A stretch of DNA of 64,000 nt from Hanleya hanleyi (Eukaryota; Mollusca; Polyplacophora; Lepidopleurida; Hanleyidae), in contig JAVTVY010018763.1 in assembly GCA_036873755.1 (NCBI GenBank), positions 1-64,000 on the forward strand, in the 5' to 3' direction. Shown here in pieces: positions 14,265-26,500 of the stretch. The notes beneath the pieces are model-generated. The model saw nothing but the letters and a program-made list of their open reading frames with translations, searched no databases and was not told the DNA's origin. The translations under genes and the position numbers were made by a program. The stretch's first letter is position 1. Each line of letters begins with the position of its first letter.

Positions 14265-15939
14265 AAACCTGACCAATTGTGGGGGCTATAAAAATGAAGC
14301 TTTCGACCAAGTTTAGTGAAATTCCGTCCGTTAGTTCTAAAGATATCTTGCAGGCAAGGCCTGTATTTTCATGAAAATGCATGTCTGTAAGGGACATACG
14401 TACAGATAGCACAGCCTCTACGACACGGACGAACAAACGCACACACATCAAAACCTAACCAATTGTGGGAGATATAAAAATGAAGCTTTCGACCAAGTTT
14501 AGTGAATTCCGTCCTGTAGTTCTCAACATATCTTGCAGGCAAGGCCTGTATTTTCATGAAAATGCACGTCTGAAAGGGACATACGTCCAGATTGCACAGC
14601 CTCTACGACACGGACGAACAAACGCACACACACCAAAACCTAATCAATTGTGGGGGCTATAAAAATGAAGCTTTCGACCAAGTTTAGTGAAATTCCGTCG
14701 AGTAGTTCTAAAGATATCTTGCAGGCAAGGCCTGTATTTGCATGAAAATGCATGTCTGCAAGGGACATACGTAAAGATAGCACAGCCTCTACGACACGGA
14801 CGAACAAACGCACACACATCAAAACCTAACCAACTGTGGGAGCTATAAAAATGAAGATTTCGAACAAGTTTAGTGAAATTCCGTCCTGTAGTCCTCAACA
14901 TATCTCGCAGACAAGACCTGTATTTTCATGAAATTGCACGTCTGAAAGGGACACACGTCCAGATAGCACAGCCTCTTCGACACGGACGAACAAACGCACA
15001 GACACCAAATACTGACCAATTGTGGGGGATATAAAAGTGAAGCTTTCGACCAAGTTTAGTGAAATTCCGTCAAGTAGTTCTGAAGTTATCTTGCAGGCAA
15101 GGCCTATATTTTCATGAAAATGCATGTCTGTAAGTGACACACGTACAGATGGCACAGCCTCTACGACTTGAACGAAAAAACGCACACACACCAAACCCTA
15201 CCCAATTGTGGGGGCTATAACAATGAAGCTTTCGACCAAGTTTAGTGAAATTCCGTCAAGCAGTTCTCAAGATATCTTGCAAGCAAGGCCTGTATTTTCA
15301 TGAAAATGCTTGTCTGTAAGGGACATACGTACAGATAGCACAGCCTCTACGACACGGACGAACAAGCGCACACTCACCAAAACCTGACCAATTGTGGGGG
15401 CTATAAAAAAGAAGCCTTTGACCAAGTTTAGTGAAATCCCGTCGAGTAGTTCTGAAGATATCCTGCAGACAAGGCCTGTATTTTCATGAAAATGCATCTC
15501 TGTAAGGGGCATACGTACAGATAGCACAGCCTCTACGACACGGACGAACAAACGCACACACACCAAAACCTGACCAATTGTGGGGCTATAAAAATGAAGC
15601 TTTCGACCAAGTTTAGTGAAATTCCGTCTAGTAGTTCTCAACATATCTTGCAGGCAAGACCTGTATTTTCATGAAAATGCATGTCTGTAAGGGACATACG
15701 TACAGATAGCACAGCCTCTACGACACGGACGAACAAACGCACACACACCAAAACCTAACCAATTGTGGGGGCTATGAAAATGAAGCTTTCGACCAAAGTT
15801 TAGTGAAATTCCGTCTAGTAGTTCTCAACATATCTTGCAGGCAAGACCTGTATTTTCATGAAAATGCATGTCTGTAAGGGACATACGTACAGATAGCACA
15901 GCCTCTACGACACGGAGGAACAAACGCACACACACCAAA

Positions 15940-18850
15940 ACCTAACCAATTGTGGGGGCTATAAAAATGAAGCTTTCGACCAAGTTTAGTGAAATTCCGT
16001 CAAGTAGATCTGAAGATATCTTGCAGACAAGGCCTATATTTTCATGAAAATGCATGTCTGTAAGTGACACTCGTACAGATAGCACAGCCTCTACGACACG
16101 GACGAACAAACGCACACACACCAAAACCTAACCAATTGTTGGAGCTATACAAATGAAGCTTTCGACCAAGTTTAGTGAAATTCCGTCGAGCAGTTCTCAA
16201 TATATCTTGCAGGCAAGGCCTGTATTTTCATGAAAATGCACGTCTGTAAGAGACATATGTAGAGATAGCACAGCCTCTACGACTTGGACGAAAAAACGCA
16301 CACACACCAAACCCTAACCAATTGTGGGGATATAAAAATGAAGCTTTCGACCAAGTTTATTGAAAATCCGTTGAGTAGTTCTCGAGATATCTTGCAGACA
16401 AGACCTGTATTTTCATGAAAATGCATGTCTGTAAGGGACATACGTACAGATAACACAGCCTCTACGACACAGACGAACAAGTGCACACTCACCAAAACCT
16501 GACTAATTGTGGGGACTATAAAAAAGAAGCCTTCGACCAAGTTTAGTGAAATCCCGTCGAGTAGTTCTGAAGATATCTTGCAGGCAAGGCCTGTATTTTC
16601 ATGAAACTGCATCTCTGTAAGGGACACACGTACAGATAGCACAGCCTCTACGACACAGACGAACAAACGCACACACACCAAAACCTAACCAATTGTGGGA
16701 GCTATAAAAATGAAGCTTTCGACCAAGTTTAGTGAAATTCCGTCCAGCAGTTCTCAATATATCTTGCAGTCAATGTCTGTATTTTCATGAAAATGCATGT
16801 CTGTAAGGGACATACGTACAGATAGCACAGCCTCTACGACACGGACGAACAAGCGCACACTCACCAAAACCTGACCAATTGTGGGGGCTATAAAAAAGAA
16901 GCCTTCGACCAAGTTTAGTGAAATCCGTCGAGTAGTTCTGAAGATATCTTGCAGGCAAGGCCTGTATTTTCATGAAAATGCATCTCTGTAAGGGACATAC
17001 GTACAGATAGCACAGCCTCTACGACACGGACGAACAAACGCACACACACCAAAACCTAACCATTTGTGGGAGCTATAAAAATGAAGCTTTCGACCAAGTT
17101 TAGTGAAATTCCGTCCAGCAGTTCTCAACATATCTTGCAGGCAATGTCTGTATTTTCATGAAAATGCACGTCTGTAAGTGACAAACGTACAGATAGTACA
17201 GCCTTTACGACGCGGAGGATCAAACGCACATACACCAAAACCTAACCAATTGTGGGGGCTATAAAAATGAAGCTTTCGTCCAAGTTTAGTGAAATTCCGT
17301 CAAGTAGATCTGAAGATATCTTGCAGGCAAGCCCTATATTTTCATGAAAATGCATGTCTGTAAGTGACACTCGTACAGATAGCACAGCCTCTACGACACG
17401 GACGAACAAATGCACACACACCAAAACCTAACCAATTGTTGGAGCTATACAAATGAAACTTTCGACCAAGTTTAGTGAAATTCCGTCGAGCAGTTCTCAA
17501 TATATCTTGCAGGCAAGGCCTGTATTTTCATGAAAATGCACGTCTGTAAGAGACATACGTACAGATAGCACAGCCTCTACGACTTGGACGAAAAAACGCA
17601 CACACACCAAACCCTAACCAATTGTGGGGGCTATAAAAATGAAGCTTTCGACCAAGTTTAGTGAAAATCCGTTGAGTAGTTCTCAAGATATCTTGCGGGC
17701 AAGACCTGTATTTTCATGAAAATGCATGTCTGTAAGGGACATACGTACAGATAGCACAGAAGAAGCCTTCGACCAAGTTTAGCGAAATCCCGTCGAGTAG
17801 TTCTGAAGATATCTTGCAGGCAAGGCCTGTATTTTCATGAAACTGTACCTCTGTAAGCGACCTACGTACAGATAGCACAGCCTCTACGACACGGACGAAC
17901 AAACGCACACACACCAAAACCTAACCAATTGTGGGAGCTATAAAAATGAAGCTTTCGAGCAAGTTTAGTGAAATTCCGTCCAGCAGTTCTCAATATATCT
18001 TGCAGGCAATGTCTGTATTTTCATGAAAATGCATGTCTGTAAGAGACAGACGTAGAGATAGCACAGCCTCTACGATACGGACGAACAAGCGCACACTCAC
18101 CAAAACCTGACCAATTGTGGGGGCTATAAAAAAGAAGCCTTCGACCAAGTTTAGTGAAAACTCGTCGAGTAGTTCTGAAGATATCTTGCAGGCAAGGCCT
18201 GTATTTTCATGAAAATGCATCTCTGTAAGAGACATACGTACAGATAGCACAGCCTCTACGACACGGACGAACAAACGCACACACACCAAAACCTAACCAT
18301 TTGTGGGAGCTACAAAAATGAAGCTTTCGACCAAGTTTAGTGAAATTCTGTCCAGCAGTTCTCAATATATCTTGCAGGCAATGTCTGTATTTTCATGAAA
18401 ATACACGTCTGTAAGGGACACACGTACAGATAGCACAGTCTCTACGACACGGACGAACAAACGCACACACACCAAAACCTAACCAATTGTGGGGGCTATA
18501 AAAATGAAGCTTTCGACCAAGTTTAGTGAAATTCCGTCTAGTAGTTCTCAACATATCTTGCAGGCAAGACCTGTATTTTCAGGAAAATGGATGTCTGTAA
18601 GGGACATACGTACAGATAGCACAGCCTCTACGACGCGGAGGAACAAACGCACACACACCAAAACCTGACCAATTGTGGGGGCTATAAAAATGAAGCTTTC
18701 GTCCAAGTTTAGTGAAATTCCGTCAAGTAGATCTGAAGATATCTTGCAGCCAAGGCCTATATTTTCATGAAAATGCATGTCTATAAGTGACACTCGTACA
18801 GATAGCACAGCCTCTACGACACGGACGAACAAACGCACACACACCAAAAC
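15940..18850. repeat. Seven-unit higher-order repeat in satellite, ~1300 bp period
   Basis: Variant units with TAAGTGACACTCGTACAG and CAATTGTTGGAGCTATAC recur near 16060, 17360 and 18785, offsets about 1300 and 1306 bases. This is a seven-unit higher-order period seen in three successive blocks with internal differences, including a deletion near 17757 that joins CAGATAGCACAG to AAGAAGCCTTCG. Confidence 0.7.
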
Positions 18851-21038
18851 CTAACCAATTGTTGGAGCTATACAAATGAAACTTTCGACCAAGTTTAGTG
18901 AAATTCCGTCGAGCAGTTCTCAATATATCTTGCAGGCAATGCCTGTATTTTCATGAAAATGCACGTCTGTAAGGGACACACGTACAGATAGCACAGCCTC
19001 TACGACAGGGACAATCAAACGCACACACACCAAAACCTAACCAATTGTGGGGGCTATAAAAATGAAGCTTTCGACCAAGTTTAGTGAAATTCCGTCTAGT
19101 AGTTCTCAATATATCTTGCAGGCAAGGCCTGTATTTTCATGAAAATGCACGTCTGTAAGAGACATACGTACAGATAGCACAGCCTCTACGACTTGGACGA
19201 AAAAACGCACACACACCAAAACCTGACCAATTGTGGGGGCTATAAAAATGAAGCTTTCGACCAAGTTTAGTGAAATTCCGTCTAGTAGTTCTGAATATAT
19301 CTTTCAGGCAAGACCTGTATTTTCATGAAAATGCATGTCTGTAAGGGACATACGCACAAATAGCACAGCCTCTACGACACGGACGAACAAGCGCACACTC
19401 ACCAAAACCTGACCAATTGTGGGGGCTATAAAAAAGAAGCTTTCGACCAAGTTTAGTGAAATCCCGTCGAGTAGTTCTGAAGATATCTTGCAGACAAGGC
19501 CTGTATTTTCATGAAAATGCATCTCTGTAAGGGGCATACGTACAGATAGCACAGCCTCTACGACACGGACGAACAAACGCACACACACCAAAACCTAACC
19601 AATTGTGGGAGCTATAAAAATAAAGCTTTCGACCAAGTTTAGTGAAATTCCGTCCAGCAGTTCTCAACATATCTTGCAGCCAATGCCTGTATTTTCATGA
19701 AAATGCACGTCTGTAAGGGACATACGTACAGATAGCACAGCCTCTACGACACGAACGAACAAACGCACACACACCATAACCTGACCAATTGTGGGGCTAT
19801 AAAAATGAGGCTTTCGACCAAGTTTAGTGAAATTCCGTCTAGCAGTTCTAAAGATATCTTGCAGGCAAGGCCTGTATTTTCATGAAAATGCACGTCTGTA
19901 AGGGACACACGTACAGATAGCACAGGCTCTAGGAAACGGACGATAAAACGCACACACACCTAAACCTAAACAATTGTGGGGGCTATAAAAATGAAGCATT
20001 CAACCAAGTTTAGTGAAATTCCGTCTAGTAGTTCTCAAGATATCTTGCAGGCAAGTCCTGTATTTTCATGAAAATGCGTTTTTGTAAGGGACACACGTAC
20101 AGATAGCACAGCCTCTACGACACGGACGAACAAACGCACACACACCAAAACCTGACCAATTGTGGGGGCTATAAAAATGAAGCATTCAACCAAGTTTAGT
20201 GAAATTCCGTCTAGTAGTTCTCAAGATATCTTGCAGGCAAGGCCTGTATTTTCATGAAAATGCATTTTTGTAAGGGACACACGTACAGATAGCACAGCCT
20301 CTACGACACGGACGAACAAACGCACACACACCAAAACCTGACCAATTGTGGGGGCTATAAAAATGAAGCTTTCGACCAAGCTTAGTGAAATTCCGTCTTG
20401 TAGTTCTCAATATATCTTGCAGGCAAGACCTGTATTTTCATGAAAATGCATGTCTGTAAGGGACACACGTACAGATAGCACAGCCTCTACGACACGGACG
20501 AACAAACACACACACACCAAAACCTGACCAATTGTGGGGGCTATAAAAATGAAGCTTTCGGCCAAGTTTAGTGAAATTCCGTCTAGTAGTTCTCAATATA
20601 TCTTGCAGACAAGACCTGTATTTTCATGAAAATGCATGTCTGTAAGGGACATACGTACAGATAGCACAGCCTCTACGACACGGACGAACAAACGCACACA
20701 CACCAAACCTGACCAATTGTGGGGGCTATAAAAATGAAGCTTTCGACCAAGTTTAGTGAAATTCCGTCTAGTAGTTCTCAATATATCTTGCAGGCAAGAC
20801 CTGTATTTTCATGAAAATGCATGTCTGTAAGGGACATACGTACAGATAGCACAGCCTCTACGACACGGACGAACAAACGCACACACACCAAAACCTGACC
20901 AATTGTGGGGGCTGTACAAATGAAGCTTTCGACCAAGTTTAGTGAAATTCCGTCTAGTAGTTCTCAATATATCTTGCAAGCAAGAACTGTATTTTCATGA
21001 AAATACATGTCTGTAAGGGACATACAGTACCGCTCTCA

Positions 21039-23506
21039 TTAACTCATTCCAGCCTACTGCCGCAGAAATGCGAGTGCAAATGATCAAAACGAATGCCGCC
21101 TACCGCAGATATGCGTGACGGCAGCCATTAGCTGTCATGCCGGCTGCCGCCAAACGGCGTTTGTTACCAGGTCTATCATTGGTCCCTTTCTACAGCTCCC
21201 CTATCTCGACATTAAAACAAGAACCAATCAGTAAACTCCTTATAGACACTTTCAGTAGCTTTTTAATAATTTTCATTGGCTCTCATGGCTTAGAAACAAG
21301 GAAAACACCGGCTATTTTTAGATTTTCAATGAAGAGACTGATTTTGCTCGAAAATCAAAATGGCCACGTGGGCCGAGTCGAGCGATGAAGAGGATTTCAT
21401 CGGGTTTACCCAAGCTGACATTTCGTTAGGTGACAGTGACATTGACTCAGATTTTACTGTGGATTTCAGTGAATCTGATGATGACGATGTCCCCCTCTCT
21501 ACTTTGCGGAGAAATTTTCCACAGGACGGCGAAGGCGAGGGGTCGAGTGTCGAAAATGGCGAAACAACAACAACAACGACATCGAACAATTTGAGATGGC
21601 AGCGGACATTTTCAGATATTACGGTTGAGGAATTTGCGGCCCCGGAACTGCCTGGACCCGTAAATGTCTTAGATGAAAACAAGAACGAACTGGATTTTCT
21701 AAATTTGTTGTTCACGGACGAATTGTTCGACATTCTGACAGACCAGACCAACCTGTATGCCCGACAGTGCATTTTGAGAAAACCCGACCCGAAATGGATT
21801 CCTGTCACGAAACCGGAGATGAAGGCTTTTATTGGCCTTCACGTTGTGATGTCGGTGGTTCAACTTCCTGCATATCATGACTATTGGTCGACAGATCAAA
21901 TTACACAAGTGTCATTTGTCCCTTCTGTGATGATAAGGGATAGGTTTGCCAAAGTTTTGCAGTATTTCCACTGCAACAATTCTACAACAAATCCAGCGCG
22001 CGGTGAGCCTGGTCATGATAAGATTCATCATGTTCGCACAATCTTCAATGCCGTTCAACGTCGACTTGTTGAGAATTATCGTCCACACAAAACTGTGTCC
22101 ATCGATGAAGCTATGATTCCGTTTCGCGGCCGAATAAGCTACCGACAGTATCTACCTAACAAGCCATGTAAATTCGGTATCAAAGTCTGGGAGCTGGCAG
22201 ATTCCACCAATGGATATGTCTACCAAATGCAGGTATATACCGGAGCAAAGGAAACAGGGAGGGAGACAGGTTTAGGCGCACGCGTCGTGAAAGATTTGAC
22301 CAGAATTCTGACCGGGACGTATCATCATGTTTACATGGACAATTATTTCACGAGCCCTGTACTTTTCTCAGATTTACTAGCAGATCAAATCTATGCGGTT
22401 GGTACATGTCGCTTGAACAGAAAAGGGTGGCCGGATGGACTTCACAAAAAAACTGTCAAACAAAAAGGGGACAGTAAAGCCTACCAGAAAGGGAACCTTG
22501 TTGCCACGTCTTGGTTCGACAACCGACAAGTGAATTTTCTGTCGACAAATTCTGACCCACGCATCATCGTCCCCATCAGTCGCAAACAAAGAGATGGACG
22601 ACGTATAGAAATTCCTGCTCCTGAGGTGGTTGCGAAATACAATGAGAATATGGGTGGAGTCGATCACGGCGATCAGCTTCGTATGCAGTATCCGTCGACG
22701 AGGCGATCAAGGAAATTCTGGAAATACCTGTTTTGGTTTTTATTTGACACGGCCCTAGCATGTGCATTTATCTTGATGAAGGAGTCGCCAAATCATCAAT
22801 TGATCACCAAAACCGGTAGAAGACAACAGAGGTGCCAGGTCAAGTTTCGGAAAAACTTGGCGAAGCAACTCATTGGTCAGTACAGACAAAAGCGGAAACG
22901 CAAATCCACATCACCTGAAGATAAAGATGGACGTTCACACTGGCCTGCAACCATGGCAAAACGACGGACATGTAAACATTGTGCAAGTGAGAAAGTGAGG
23001 AGGGAGTCTAAATTTGGGTGTAAAATTTGCGAGGTCAATCTATGCATTCAATGCTTCGAGCCTTACCATCTCGAAAAATTCATGGAGGAATAGTTCAGAA
23101 TTTACTTGTAAACTATCAGAATGAACTGAAGAAATTGACAGAAATCACAATGAAATGAATTTATAATATATTTTTATTGACTTATCACTGGTACTGAACA
23201 TGTACAAACGTTTTACAGTAAGGTACATAAAAAAGAGAGAATTTTACATTACAATTTGGTGAGTTATTGTTATTTTTCCTTAGAAGTTCATAAAACATCA
23301 TAAAAATTATCATTTCATATATAAAAATACAAATACTTATCATTCAAAGTAAAACTAAGTCTAATATAGTCACAATTTAGAACTTGTACAGCAGTGTGCA
23401 AATCCACTGCAGCCATTTTGGTTTGACCTAGTTTCTCCCAGGCAGGAAGCCTCCAGCAGGCTGCAGTAGTGGCGGCCATCTTGACCAGCAGTACAGAATG
23501 AGTTAA
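21039..23506 (+). mobile_element. Complete piggyBac-type DNA transposon with TTAA target duplications
   Basis: The element is bounded by TTAA at 21039-21042 and 23503-23506. Just inside are inverted ends, CTCATTC on the left and GAATGAG on the right, seven perfect bases followed by a weakly matching stretch. This is the hallmark of piggyBac insertion, although classical ends begin CCC. The left end also has an imperfect direct repeat (CCTACTGCCGCAGAAATGCG at 21051 and CCTACCGCAGATATGCG at about 21097) that may bind transposase. The interior is about 2460 bp and carries one intact transposase. It lies 12 bases past the last satellite unit; the right flank is unrelated unique sequence. Confidence 0.9.
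21360..23093 (+). CDS. piggyBac-family transposase (PGBD4-like), intact
   Basis: A single uninterrupted frame of 577 residues. Known family chemistry is cut-and-paste transposition into TTAA sites by a DDE/D nuclease in the nucleus. The N-terminal about 110 residues are acidic and Ser/Asp-rich, as usual for the family. Catalytic candidates are Asp249 (in VSIDEAMIPFRG), Asp327 (in VYMDNYF) and Asp435 with Asp438 (in GGVDHGDQ), matching the spacing of the four catalytic aspartates of piggyBac. A Cys-rich C-terminal finger (about residues 538-571, CKHC...CKIC...CIQCF) matches the family's terminal-repeat-binding domain. A basic KRKRKS-type run just before it may be a nuclear signal. The start codon follows AAA and is followed by G, a fair initiation context; an upstream 83-codon frame overlaps out of phase. 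No frameshift or stop suggests recent activity or selection. Confidence 0.93.
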   Translation: MATWAESSDEEDFIGFTQADISLGDSDIDSDFTVDFSESDDDDVPLSTLRRNFPQDGEGEGSSVENGETTTTTTSNNLRWQRTFSDITVEEFAAPELPGPVNVLDENKNELDFLNLLFTDELFDILTDQTNLYARQCILRKPDPKWIPVTKPEMKAFIGLHVVMSVVQLPAYHDYWSTDQITQVSFVPSVMIRDRFAKVLQYFHCNNSTTNPARGEPGHDKIHHVRTIFNAVQRRLVENYRPHKTVSIDEAMIPFRGRISYRQYLPNKPCKFGIKVWELADSTNGYVYQMQVYTGAKETGRETGLGARVVKDLTRILTGTYHHVYMDNYFTSPVLFSDLLADQIYAVGTCRLNRKGWPDGLHKKTVKQKGDSKAYQKGNLVATSWFDNRQVNFLSTNSDPRIIVPISRKQRDGRRIEIPAPEVVAKYNENMGGVDHGDQLRMQYPSTRRSRKFWKYLFWFLFDTALACAFILMKESPNHQLITKTGRRQQRCQVKFRKNLAKQLIGQYRQKRKRKSTSPEDKDGRSHWPATMAKRRTCKHCASEKVRRESKFGCKICEVNLCIQCFEPYHLEKFMEE

Positions 23507-26500
23507 TAGCTGAATATAGTTGACAATGAATTTTAAACAATTTCAGGCCTCCCAGCAGACATATATTTTCTATATTTTTGCAACCCTTCTATATTTTTTA
23601 TATTTGCCTGGCACTCCTACCCCCGCAATATGAAAAGAAGCGGAGCCAAGGACCACTTTGGCCCCCAATAACTGTAACTGAAGTGCCTTGGAATGGATCA
23701 TAAATTGGTAGAGAATCATCTGAAATCTCACAATTTTCCGGGGGAGTATCCCCAAGCCCCAACCAGACCTTGCATTTTACGGGACTGATTTAAGGTTAAA
23801 CATGTTAAAGGAAACAATCAGCCCCATCAAAATGAAAGGCCTGCCCAATCGCGCTCTTTCTTCCTTCGTTGGCCCAAATTTATCATGGCCACTTTTAAAT
23901 TAGTTTCATGCAAAATTCCAACTTCTTCACAGTGTTTGTTCTATCTCCAGAGCTCTAGCATAGTCTTCATGAAATATCAGTTTCATATGATATTCGCCTC
24001 TCTTTTTTGATATTAATGTTAATTAGTGCCGGAAAATTGTGAAGATGGTTTCAGATTATTTTTTTTTTCCCTCTTTGAAAGAGTTAGAAAGGCGGATATT
24101 GTGAAAATTTTCTCACTAAAATCTTGTCTGAAAAGGTGCCAGAGTGCCAGGGGTTTTTCTAGCCAATTTTTTCATCGTGGTAATCCCGATGAAAATTTTT
24201 GAAAATTGAGTTTTAGAAGATTTTTGTGAATTGAGTTTTCCCTCGACAAATTCAGTTTCTTTTATTTTTCGATATTGTGCGCGCTTAAAAAAATTGAGTT
24301 TTACTGATATTTCCTCGCCCATATCATTGTGTAGTTGTATCTAAATAAACTTATTTTAATCCTTGAATCTTGTCTGAGTTCGCGATCCGACGTCTGTTGT
24401 CGTTGTTGTTGTTCACTGGCGCATTGTGACTCTCCGCGCAAAGGTGATACTGACAGTTTGAACGAATGGTGCATAAGAGAACCTTTGATAGGAGAGTGTT
24501 GGGCAGTATCGTGCTTATTCATTGGACAGGTGGTTCATGTCGAAGAGTTCATGTCCAATGAAATACAGCGTTACGAAGATTGCCAAATCCCATCTTCCCA
24601 ATATTGCTGACGTCATCAGTAAATGTGCAGGATTCAGTCTGACAGGATCGTTCGTCAGGCAGTTAAATTATTGCAGCAAACGATGTTGATCTGATATTTT
24701 ACAGCTAGCTACCACCCGAAACAAAATAAAACTTGTACACTATAGACATAATGTACAAAATGTAAGAATGCTTTGACTGCAATGACTAATGAACTGCAAA
24801 ACCGTGGGCAAAGAAATTAGACACGGAAATTGAGTGGCCCGGGCTTTGCAACAACAACAACAACAACAACGAAATGCATCTGACGATCTCCTCTCAATGA
24901 AAAATTACCACTTTCAAGGTAAAAAAATCAACAATCTTGGGTTGTTGATTCTTCTTTAAGTATAACTGAAAGGCATAGTATCATTTGATTGGATTTTCAA
25001 ACAGAATACTTGATAGACATCGTTTTGTTTTCTTTTCTTCCAGGAAATATTGAAGGTATCATGCAGTCATGTTTATTTCATGTTAGCTAACAATTATAAA
25101 CAACTATTCCTGGAAAAAAACAGCTACCTTTTGTAGTACTGAGTATGAAGCAGGCCGCTGAAGCCATATACTATCTTTGTCAGGGCAGCACATTCCAAAT
25201 GTTAGGTACTAAGTTATTGATGCCCGAGTGTCGGTCACCAGTGAAAAAATTATTCGCAGGCTTGAAATGTTTTTTCAGTTATCCCTATGAAAATGTTTAC
25301 ATACTGTAACCCCCCTAATAATTCAATCACAGGAAGTTCACTTTTCAACTCTGTTATTCAAACACAGAGAAAAGTAACATTTCCTTTCTTCATTCAAATT
25401 GAAGGAAAGTCATATAATGACAAAATGTGACACTTTGTAGCTGGTGCCATGAAGAAATGAGATTTGTGGCATCCAATTGGAAAATTTAAGAAAAACATGC
25501 CAAGAATGACATGCCAAGCTTTGACACGGCTTTTTTTTGCCTTCTATGATTAAAACAAAATAAAATTTAAGTTTTATCATTTTTTTGATGAAAATTGGAG
25601 TGCGTAACTAAAATGAAGGTTAAATTTTCAAATTTCAGTGGCGGGGAGGCCCCCGAGACTCCCCACTTCGCAGAAATGGGAAACCCCCTACCGGTCCCAC
25701 ACCCGATTTGGCCCCCCAAATTGCTGGGAAGCCTGCACTTTCTCAAATCAATTTTCATGTACCAGGAAGCAAAATTAAATTTGGGAATCATTTTAAATTG
25801 GGAAATCATTTTAAATTGGGAAATCATTTTAAATTGAATGTCAACTACAGCATTGGCCTCAGCATTGCTGAATGCTGTGGCTAGTTGATGGAACTGCTCT
25901 CGATCGCACCTCATTAAGCTCATCAGACGGATTTTGATCTAGTGTGGCCTTGAAACCAACTCCAGAGTATCTGGCCAAAAGTCGACCAGCCCAACGGGGT
26001 TGATGAGATGCCATTTCGTCATTCCAGCTTTGATATGAAGTACAGATCAGAGTGTTTCCTGGATTGTTTACTGTGTACCTAACCCATTCTCGCTCCTCAA
26101 GAGGCATGCATCCACGATGCCTCTGGCTGATTTACCGCACTGAGTATTTATTTAGTACAGGATTCATGAATGCCCTGCCTCCCGAAATTCGTGATCATCA
26201 GTACAACCAATCAAGAGCCACTATCTTACTATGCCAGCGCCTGCATGCAAAGCACCCTGGGAGAGGATGGTTCATGCCAATTAAAGAATTAAAATTTTAG
26301 TCCGGTGTGACAGACGGCCTAAACAGAAAAATGCTGATTGGCCACGCAATATAAATGGGACCTAGAGACATGAGCCTCATTATATGCAATGGCTATACCT
26401 GGAGAGAATAGACAGGTTAAAGCCGTTGTGCTCACAACGATGTGTGTACCTGCCTTACAAGCTTATCTTTTATGGACAGATTCAGTCAGATGACAGCAAA

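Larger units (their letters stand above)
1713..21027. repeat. Satellite DNA array, ~186-bp unit, about 100 copies
   Basis: A head-to-tail array with no foreign insert seen. Successive copies of the phrase GTTCTCAATATATC at 2271, 2456, 2640 and 2826 are 185, 184 and 186 bases apart. Recognisable blocks in each unit, in order, are CTTGCAGGCAAGACCTG, TTTTCATGAAAATGCA, GACATACGTACAGATAGC, ACGACACGGACGAACAAACG, a short CA run, CCAATTGTGGGGGCTATAAA and GAAGCTTTCGACCAAGTTTA. All units face the same way. Single-base changes are common and small indels occur. The array ends inside a unit after GGGACATAC near 21027, 12 bases before a piggyBac insertion. Because the unit is close to 62 codons and poor in minus-strand stops, frames of 60 to 134 codons recur; at least two frames are open, which argues against coding. 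The array could be centromeric, subtelomeric or interstitial; the sequence does not decide. Confidence 0.97.

Noticed and set aside
1748..20781. About fifty minus-strand reading frames of 60-134 codons with repeated peptides (FVRVVEAVLSVRMSLTDMHF and others)
   Set aside because: They lie wholly in the satellite, occur in two frames at once and break at each unit-length change. The repeat itself explains them.
1713..21027. CRISPR-like or rDNA-spacer identity for the array
   Set aside because: Units are contiguous with no unique spacers, and no rRNA sequence is present.
21326..21808. 160-codon minus-strand frame
   Set aside because: It is the complement of the piggyBac transposase N-terminus, whose plus-strand frame carries the family motifs.
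24116..24322. SPTLC1 exon 1 candidates near 24.1-24.6 kb and 27.85 kb
   Set aside because: The short peptides after the ATGs do not resemble the SPTLC1 N-terminus and the donors are weak.
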